Position numbers and translations under genes: made by a program. A model generated the notes under the pieces. The model worked only from the letters and a program-made list of their open reading frames with translations. It had not been told where the DNA came from and did no database searches. 64,000 bases of DNA from Tilletia caries (lineage: Eukaryota; Basidiomycota; Exobasidiomycetes; Tilletiales; Tilletiaceae): contig JALUTQ010000039.1 of the NCBI GenBank assembly GCA_032718865.1, positions 1 through 64,000 of the forward strand. Direction: 5' to 3'. This document shows, one piece after another, positions 56,835 to 64,000 of this stretch (position 1 is the stretch's first letter; each line of letters starts with the position of its first letter).

Positions 56835-58613
56835 CTCAGTAAAAATTTAAATGGATCCCCTGTGTATCAAACCTGTTTTTGTGTATCCGCTGTGTATTTT
56901 CTATGGATCAGTGCACGAAATGTCGCCGATCTGCACGCATCACGAGTACACGACACGCATCACATGCATAACATTCATGACATCCGTGCGTGACATGCGT
57001 GAAATGCGTGCGTGACATGAATGAATGACATGAATGACATGAACTCGTGCTTCGAGTCGGCTGTCGTGCAGTCGTGACAGCGTGACATGCATTACTCTCT
57101 GCTGCCCGCTGGCCTCTGGGTGAGAGATGAGAAATGCGTGCCCCGTTTGAATTACGGCTACCACACTACTCGCTTCCCACCATCTCATTCCCCCCTCTGG
57201 CCTCTGCCTGGAAGATGAGAAATGCATACTCCGCTTGACTTACGGCTAACGTGCTCGCTTACCATCGTCTCATTCCTTCTCAGAAAGGGTGACATGACAA
57301 GTGTGGCCGGGGCGTTGGCGTCGCCGCGTTCTCATCTTCCCAAGGGCCTCGAAAATTTTCTTCTCTTCCTGCTTCTTCTCTCTCCCTGCTCTTCCTTCTT
57401 CTCTCCCACCACCATCCTTCTCCTCTCCCACCATCATCTCTTCTCCCCCCACCAGAATCGTCACAGCACCCACACAGTCCACATCACATCAAGATCAAGG
57501 CGATCAGCAGCTTCAGGTGAGTTCTGCCCCCTTCTCCCCTCTGCCTCTGCCTCTGCCTCTGCCTCTGCCTCTGCCTCTGCCTCTGCCTCTGCCTCTGCCT
57601 CTGCCTCTGCCTCTGCCTCTGCCTCTGCCTCTGCCTCTGCCTCTGCCTCTGCCTCTGCCTCTGCCTCTGCCTCTGCCTCTGCCTCTGCCTCTGCCTCTCG
57701 CGCGTTACGCCTATGTCCTCACCTGGGCACGCGCGCTTTCTTTCTTCCCTGTCTCTCTCTCTCTCTCTCTGAGTCTCTGCAGACCTCTCTCCCTTTCTCT
57801 CTCCCTCTTTCTCTGCAGCCCTCTCTTTTTCTCTCTCTCGCAGTGACGGCGACATCAGGACCAGCCAGCGGGTAAGTCTGACATTGTCTCCTCTCCCACG
57901 TTCGTCCCATCCATCCGTGCGACTGTACGAGCTGACCCGCTTCTGCCGTTGTCGTTCCTCTGCAGTTTGCTTCCCCTCCACCAGCTCCAGCCAACGTCTC
58001 TCCCCGCAGCAGCCTCGGTCCTCTCGCCTCCAGGTCTTCTTCCCGTCAGTCCTGCATCCCCTTCCCAACAACTGCTGCTGCTGGTGCTGCTGCTGATCCT
58101 CTGACTCCGTGCTGACTCTGTTTCCTCCTCCTCCGATGCACTGCAGCACTTGGTCACTGCCCCTGCCCCGAAACCCCTCCACCTCCGCAGGCCCGTCGAG
58201 CACCGCAGCTCACTTGTTAGGCTTCCCAGTCCGAGAAATACACTCATTGATCCCTGCTATGCCTGTCTGATTCCTGTGCGTGAGTTAATGGTACACTAAT
58301 GACACACATACGATACACGAGTGTGTATGGTCCGTGTATCCCGAGCGCACAATCACAGCGGCACGACACACGCGCGTGTACGTCCCGTGAATTTTTGGCA
58401 CACGGCCGTGTACTGCCTGTGTATCGACGATCCACGACCGTGTACTATATGTGTATGATGATCCACAGGCGTGTAGCACATACACGCACGATACACACAT
58501 GGCACACAAAGCTGTGGATCCTCCGTGGTTGAAACCTGATTTTTGTGTCCAATGTGTATCGTGCGTGTGTCAAGAAGAGGATACACGGGGGATCCATATT
58601 AATATTTACTGAG
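56835..58613. mobile_element. 1.78-kb TIR element with 7-bp target duplication
   Basis: Both ends begin CTCAGTAAA and match as inverted repeats over about 34 bp (30 identical). They are flanked by GCTGACC on each side (56828-56834 and 58614-58620). Both subterminal regions are filled with short words of the type acacNNNcgtgta and gtgtatc/gatacac, in both orientations, as in non-autonomous DNA transposons with transposase-binding arrays. No transposase is visible. The middle is a C/T-rich stretch with a large hexanucleotide repeat and several splice-like sites. Superfamily unclear: a hAT-like element would normally give 8 bp. Confidence 0.65.
57538..57699 (+). repeat. (CTCTGC)n hexanucleotide microsatellite
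   Basis: About 27 near-perfect tandem units. It yields long Ser-Ala, Leu-Pro or Arg-Gln frames on both strands, which are artefacts of the repeat. Confidence 0.97.
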
Positions 58614-58647
58614 GCTGACCCTTGAAAAACGTTCGCTCACCTTTCAG

Positions 58648-59552
58648 GCACTCGCAGTCCATCAAGATACGGACACGAACCAGCCAACCCAACGCCATAG
58701 CCCAAATATGAGTTTTATCACAGGATGGGCCAGTATTATGAAAATTATCACAGGATGGGCCAGCTGGAAAATTATATCACAGGATGGGCTGGGAGCAAAA
58801 ATGAAATTTTTGATTGAGTAAGCTGGAAAGATTGAGAACATAAGAGGAGTCAGGAGAGCATAGGAGATGGGTTGGGGACTGTTTGCTCATTGCTGAACGC
58901 TAAGCGTCTGCGCGCTGAAGGTTCTAGTGGGAGGAGCTCCCTTGACGAGTTCAAGGACGCTATTCGCTTCTACGCGTTGAAGCTGAACTTCAATCCCACT
59001 TGGGAGTGATCCAAGGCTGGTCTTTGTGTGGCAGTCTGTTTCCTTCTGCCGTTCCTGCGGTGACACTGCGCACACTACCAAGCAGTGCAGCTGAAGGTGC
59101 TGTCGGCGGTGACCTCCTGCAGAGGCACGATGGCAGACATCTGGGCGAGGGGAAAGACTGTTGGGATGCCGGGGCGACGAGAGTGTATGTATGTGTCTTA
59201 GAAACACTAAAGCTTAGCATGCAGCCCTGCAGGCTGCAGGAATCAACACGCTAATGAGGCGAAGGAAAATTTCATTTTTGCTCCCAGCCCATCCTGTGAT
59301 ATAATTTTCCAGCTGGCCCATCCTGTGATAATTTTCATAATACTGGCCCATCCTGTGATAAAACTCGCCCAAATATATCGTGCCGATCCACACCTACACC
59401 TGTCACCAGCCCACTTTCCCCGACTCGCCCGCGGGTATTGCTCCGGTTACTCGGCGCAAATTCTCTCATTAGTTACAGCATCGTGGGCAACGCCTTCCCC
59501 CTGACTTCGAATGCCGGGCTCCCAAACGTTCCAACAGCAGCGATACTTTGGG
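58648..59552 (+). pseudogene. Possible host exon interrupted by the MITE
   Basis: After removing the MITE and one copy of its duplication, 58648-58709 joins 59377-59552 as one open frame of 238 nt. It is bounded by an acceptor-like tttcag and a donor-like gtgagt. No domain is recognisable and no neighbouring exon is certain, so this is a weak call. Confidence 0.25.
58710..59366. mobile_element. Mutator-like MITE, 657 bp, 101-bp perfect TIRs
   Basis: Arms 58710-58810 and 59266-59366 are exact inverted repeats. They are flanked by the 10-bp duplication GCCCAAATAT (58700-58709, 59367-59376). Each arm carries three copies of a TATCACAGGATGGGC-type word. Long TIRs plus a 9-10-bp duplication point to Mutator-like elements. 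Inside, a short frame resembles the start of a MuDR-type transposase (SLDEFKDAIRFYALKLNF). A second one ends in a CCHC knuckle (CRSCGDTAHTTKQC). The element therefore looks like an internal-deletion derivative that kept both ends of the transposase gene. Confidence 0.82.
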
Positions 59553-59598
59553 GTGAGTGTCTCCATTATTTCATTTTCCTCCTTATAGACCTTTTAGT

Positions 59599-59890
59599 TG
59601 TGAGAAGGGGTCGAGCGTGAGCTCCCAGCCCGGACTCCAACGGTAAGGGACGCGCCCACTCACCTTCTTGTATGGTTGAATGGGTGCTATGCGCAATATG
59701 AGTCTTGTTACCAGCTGAAGCAGGTGTATGATTGAGAAAAGGTAGTGGTAGCTAAGTACAGAGTGAACGCGAAGAAGATTTTCTTCTTCCCTCACTGCTG
59801 CCACGCGGACATAGGACAGCAGCTTGACACTCCGGCACTTCCCAGTCACCCGGACACCCCGTGTCTGCCGGTGGCCAGTGCCGTCTCACA
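59599..59890 (-). repeat. 3' LTR of copia element 2
   Basis: 292 bp with matching ends TGTGAGA..TCTCACA, preceded (minus strand) by a polypurine tract gaggtgggagag. The flanking pentamer TTAGT (59594-59598) would be the target duplication; its partner lies outside the window. Confidence 0.7.
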
Positions 59891-59943
59891 ACTCTCCCAC
59901 CTCGAAGTGTCTGTCCGCTCCCAGTTGCCATGGTCCGACTTGA

Positions 59944-62900
59944 TCAAGGTTCCGATGGTTGTGTGAAGTTGGGTGGCAGGATGTGCAGTCTGAGTCGGGC
60001 GTCATGCAGCTTTACACCTGTAAATGCCTTCGTGCATACGTCGGCCGGATTCTCCGCCGTATCCACCCTGTCGACTACCAACCGACCACTCTCCACCGCC
60101 TCCTGCACCGCGTGGTACTGGATGTCGATATGTTTCGTCCTCCGGTGGTCGTCTGGGTTGAGGGCCAATGCTCGGCATCCCTCATTGTCGGTACGGAGGG
60201 GGATCCGCTGGCCTGCCTCCCACAGTCCCAGTTCTTCGAGTATCGTCTTGAGCCACAGTCCTTCCCGCATTCCCTCGCACAGAGCCATGTATTCCGCCTC
60301 TTTCGTACTGAGAGCGACCGTAGGTTGAAGTCTTGATGACCATGTGACCGGGTTACCGTAGACGTAATAGACAAAGCCAGTCGTGCTCCTGCGTGTGTCT
60401 GGATCTCCTGCGTAATCAGCATCGCAGAAACCTGTAAGCACAGGTAGACGTCGCCGGTCAGGGTGCAAGACAAGCTCGTGATCCGCCGTCTTCCGAAGAT
60501 ACCGTAGGACTTGAGTCACCAGCTCCTCGTGTTCCTCAGATGGCGCTGACTGGAATCGACCAAGCAGATTGGCTGCAAAGATCAAGTCCGGTCGCGTTAT
60601 GAACGCAATCCACTTGATGCAGCCGGTCCGCTGAGCGTATCCCTTGGTGCGATCAGGGTCGAAGAGGGGGTCCTCCATGTTCTCCGAGTCTGGCTTCGAA
60701 CGTGGCGGGATCTTGAGCGGCAAAGGGGTCTTGCTGCCCGTGCTGCGATCGAGACCAAAACGAGCGAGAGTTGCTTCGATGTATGCCTTCTGGGAGAGGT
60801 GAATCGCGCCGGTTTCCTTGTTCTTGGTGATTTTGATTCCGAGAAAGTGTCGAACCGGTCCGCCATCGACAATGTCGACTTGACTTGACAAGTATGCCCT
60901 TTTCAGACACCATGATGTCGTCTGTTGGTGCACAAACCAATAAGTCATCAACGTAGACCAAAACGATGATTGGCTTTCCACCTTTGCTGTACCGAATGTA
61001 TAAGCATCGATCAGCCACACATCGCTTGAACCCCCGAGCCATCAGAATGCTGTGCAACTTGTCGTTCCAAACCTTTCCCGCCTGCTTGAGTCCGTATAAG
61101 GGACGCAGAAGCTTGAGGACCAGGTTGTTACCGACCGCACCGGCTCGTTCTGCATATTCCGGGGGAAGGCGCATGTAGATCTCGTCCTTGAGATGGCCTT
61201 GGAGGTACGCGACGACGACATCCATTTGGTGCACGATGAGGTCGTGCTGTGCGCAGATGGTGAGGACTAATCGCACGGTGTCCATTCGAGCTGTTGGTGC
61301 ATATGTCTCGGTGTAGTCGCGGCCTGGTACCTGCGAAAACCCTTGCGCCACCAACCTCGCCTTGTACCTGCTCGCATTGCCGTCTTCGTCCAGCTTGAGC
61401 TTGTACACCCAACGACACCCAATCGACGCCTTTCCTTTCGGAAGCTCGATGACCTTCCACGTCTGCATCTCCTCCAACGCCTTCAGCTGCTCGTTCTCCG
61501 CTTCCTTCCACTTGCCCCAGTCTGATCGCTGCCTTGCTTCGTGCCTGAACGTTGGCTCAAGCATGAGACCGTCTGCGCTGGTCCGCATTCTTGAGCTTGC
61601 CACCGAGGACAGCGCCTGCCCAAAGATCTTGTCGGCGCCTACAACCGTCTTCGCTAGGCCTTGGCTCCGAATCTCCCGTGCCTCAGCCCGAAGATAGCGG
61701 GCCGAGCGTAAAGGTGCCTCTGGCGGCTCTGACCTGTCTTCTTCAAACACAGGCTGAGAAGGCGGTAAGAAGGCTGTTGCTGGTGTTGGCGCCCGCACTG
61801 CGTTTCTGATCGGTTCGAGCTCAGGCGTATCACGCATGAGGTCAAGCAGCATGGGTGGTTCTTGATTGCGAATGGGAGAAGCGAGCAGATCGGTCAAAGG
61901 GAGGTCGTACATGAGATCATCCAGAGCTTCGGATGGTGCTCCCACCGAAACCGCATCCTGTAGGTCGACAGTCCCATGTGCTCCCACCGATACCTGGTCG
62001 TCCTGCTGCGTTGGTGGTTGATGAACGACTGGGCCGGATTCGTGAGCTGGTGGAGGTGCTGCGTTTGAACCGAGGTACGTGTCAACGTTGACCGTTTTTA
62101 GGGTCCTCGCCCGTGACCTCGTGCCAGTCCACCTCTTCAGGCTCCTCCGGGCCGAAAACCTCCGTTCGCTGCCTACTGAGGACGATGTCCCAATAGTTCC
62201 GATTCTCGTCAAACCGAACATCGCGAGAATGCCGAAACTGCTTTCCCGTATTGCCAGGGGTCCACACCAGCCACGTCTTATGCTCTGTCGAGTAGCCTAA
62301 GAACATGCCTCGCGCTGCTCGAGCAGACAAGTGCTTGCCGTCCTCGCGTTGGGCCGGATGAATCTTGACCCACGCCACACATCCCCAGACCCGTAGCATC
62401 GAGAGATCCGCCGGCTTGCCCAACCATTTGGTCTCAGGAAGGGCTCCACCGATGGCCGTGCTAGGTGTCCTGTTGTACTGATAGATGGCGGCCATGAACG
62501 CGAGGACCCAGAGCTCTGCTAACGCCTTGGCTGAGAGCATCATCGACCGCATGCGATCCTGGAGCGTGCGGTTGATGCGCTCGACGATTCCGTTCTGGAC
62601 GCTGGTGTATGGAGCCGTGATCTGTCGAGTGATTCCTTGCTCCAGCACCCAATCTTGCATCGCGTGGGATGAGAACTCGCCACCGCCGTCCGAACGAAGA
62701 GTCTTCAGCTTCTTCTCCGTTTGGACCTCCTGCTGTTTGGTCCATTCCTTCAGGCGCTCGAACGCCTGTGATTTGGATGAAAGGACCACCCCCCAAGCCT
62801 TCCGAGAAAAGTCGTCGACTATGACCATCACATACGAGAATGGGCTCGTAGTGCTGACTGGGCCGAGCAGGTCAACGAATACGAGTTCGAGAACAACGAG

Positions 62901-63773
62901 AGATCGGTGCAAAGAGTGTGGGAATGGCAAACGTGCCATCTTGGTCTCAACGCACGTATCGCAGACTTGCATCGCTCGGTATAGTCGTTCGACTTGCTTG
63001 TAGGAAATCTTCAGGTAGCTAGCGACCCGCGCTAACTGCCTAATTGCTTTGACGCCGGCGTGGCCTAGTCGTCTGTGCCACAAAAGAATCAGTGCCAGCA
63101 CACCCCGCACAATGAGTTGCTGCTGATCTGCCGCCGAGGTCGGATCTGCGTCGGTGCCAACAGATTCATTTCGCAAATCTTGCTGCACCGCAGCCTCCGG
63201 CTCGACCGAGCTGCCACCTGTGAAGAGCGACTCCATCGTGGCCTCACGCTCGCTGCCGCCTACAGGGAATGACCCTGCCAATGCTTCTGCCGCCAAGACC
63301 ATCGCTGATGAGGTCCCGGCCGAGGTCCGCGCTTTGATGACGCTGACGCCCGCTGCCGCATCCAGCCATGCACGAAGCTGGTTGCCTGCAGAGTCGGTGA
63401 TCACCGCGCCTTTCTTATCAAAGGTCACCTTGATTCCGCCCTGCCGTTGTAAGGTTGGGACCGAGAGCAGGCTTACTGCTAACCCGGGGACCCAAAGAAC
63501 GCCCATAAGCGTGGTCGTCCTTCTGCCACTCGTACCCACAGAGAATGTAACCGCTCCGTGTCCGAGTACATCGAAGAATGCACCGTCTGCTACCTTGACT
63601 GCTTGAACAGGTGCATCGCTCGAGAATTCCGTGATGATGTCCTTCGACGGAACCATGTGGTGCGTCGCACCCGAATCCAATATCCAGTGCCACTCTTTAT
63701 GTATGAGCGACGGCCCAGCTCCTGTACAGTAAGCTGTTGCTGTTGCTGCTGGGCTGATCGTCGCTCCGACATC
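59944..63773 (-). pseudogene. Copia element 2 Pol, two frameshifts
   Basis: Protease DSGATHHMV, integrase zinc motif (LWHRRLGHAG..CDTCVETK), integrase core with Asp in VFVDLLGPV, Asp in LRSDGGGEF and Glu in NGIVERINR. RT follows (WVYKLKLDEDG, QMDVVVAYLQG, VLVYVDDLLV) and RNase H (TGFCDADYAG, STKEAEYMALCEG, TKHIDIQYHA). Breaks: in an A-run at about 62095-62099 after the integrase, and near 60900 within the RT. Pol is in the same frame as Gag, directly after a single TAG. Confidence 0.88.
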
Positions 63774-64000
63774 CTATTGGCTGTTTGACGCCGATGCTTC
63801 GCCATCTGCCGCAGGATTAGGGCAGTTGTATCGCTTGTGCCCGACCTTTTGGCATCGATAGCACTTGCCTTTGAAGGCTTGCTTCTTCGATCCTTGCTGG
63901 CCACCGCTGTTCTGCTGAGGGGCTCCGCCATACAAGGCGACTGCAAACGCTTGCGCGCTCCTGTCGACCTTGCGTGACTCGGCGTCTTCTTGCCAGAGTC
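63774..64000 (-). CDS. Copia element 2 Gag, C-terminal part
   Basis: Only the last 75 codons are in the window. They hold one CCHC knuckle (CYRCQKVGHKRYNC) and end SNSQ at a TAG (63776-63774). The frame goes on open after the TAG through the protease, so Gag-Pol could be made by read-through. Confidence 0.8.
   Translation of the reverse strand, partial: LWQEDAESRKVDRSAQAFAVALYGGAPQQNSGGQQGSKKQAFKGKCYRCQKVGHKRYNCPNPAADGEASASNSQ

Larger units (their letters stand above)
59599..64000 (-). mobile_element. Ty1/copia retrotransposon 2, running off the right edge
   Basis: A second, different copia family on the minus strand: 3' LTR, pol, and the end of gag, with the 5' part beyond the window. Its proteins are only distantly similar to element 1 and its LTR is unrelated. 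Confidence 0.88.

Noticed and set aside
57222..58203. Ser-Ala, Leu-Pro and Arg-Gln repeat proteins on both strands
   Set aside because: Produced by the (CTCTGC)n microsatellite; no flanking domain.

Overview
The window reads as the left end of a chromosome of a filamentous or yeast-like fungus, most likely a basidiomycete. The evidence is CCCTAA telomeric repeats on the + strand, genes with many short GT..AG introns of about 50-110 bp, and a gene set of Orc1, SUN, Med17, Spt2 and MPP-alpha with long Ser/Ala-rich linkers. I cannot name the species. Many reading-frame breaks fall in A or T homopolymers, in mobile elements and in one host-like gene copy. Some may be consensus errors of a long-read assembly rather than real mutations.

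Layout. 1-12650: a subtelomeric head-to-tail stack of Penelope-like retroelements (PLEs) of the endonuclease-lacking, telomere-attaching type. Short telomeric tracts separate most copies. Each 3'-complete copy carries a hammerhead ribozyme fold about 60 nt before its 3' end and a tRNA-like block in its 3' UTR. 12651-14108: a Crypton/Ndc10-type tyrosine recombinase gene cut off at its 5' side exactly where telomeric repeats begin, as if a broken chromosome end had been healed by telomere addition. 16.5-34.7 kb: ordinary genes, namely an aldo/keto reductase, a secreted Cys-rich/mucin-like protein, an F-box-like protein, Spt2, Orc1, a SUN-domain protein and a polyol (sorbitol/xylitol) dehydrogenase.

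34814-46376: the most interesting object, a complete TIR transposon. It has 98-bp terminal inverted repeats and a 6-bp target duplication (AGAGAG). It encodes two convergent genes: an integrase-like DDE protein (IS3EU-like, split) and a multi-exon PHD-finger protein. A 5.9-kb Ty1/copia element (36963-42897, 5-bp duplication GCGGA) has landed inside the last integrase exon. That element has mismatched ends and a 110-bp inverted repeat carrying a half-tRNA-Lys-type primer site.

46.5-55 kb: mitochondrial processing peptidase alpha with a second mitochondrial-protein-like C-terminal extension; an inverted second copy of the F-box-like/Hsp70-remnant block found at 20.8-23.3 kb; and Mediator subunit Med17. 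55-64 kb: repeat-rich, with a 1.78-kb TIR element, a 657-bp Mutator-like MITE with 101-bp perfect TIRs and a 10-bp duplication, and a second Ty1/copia element running off the window, whose gag and pol share one frame separated by a single UAG.

The PLE stack, the nested transposon and the copia copies record successive insertions: integrase transposon, then copia inside it; telomere loss and healing, then PLE stacking outward. The host genes between them look intact and conventional.
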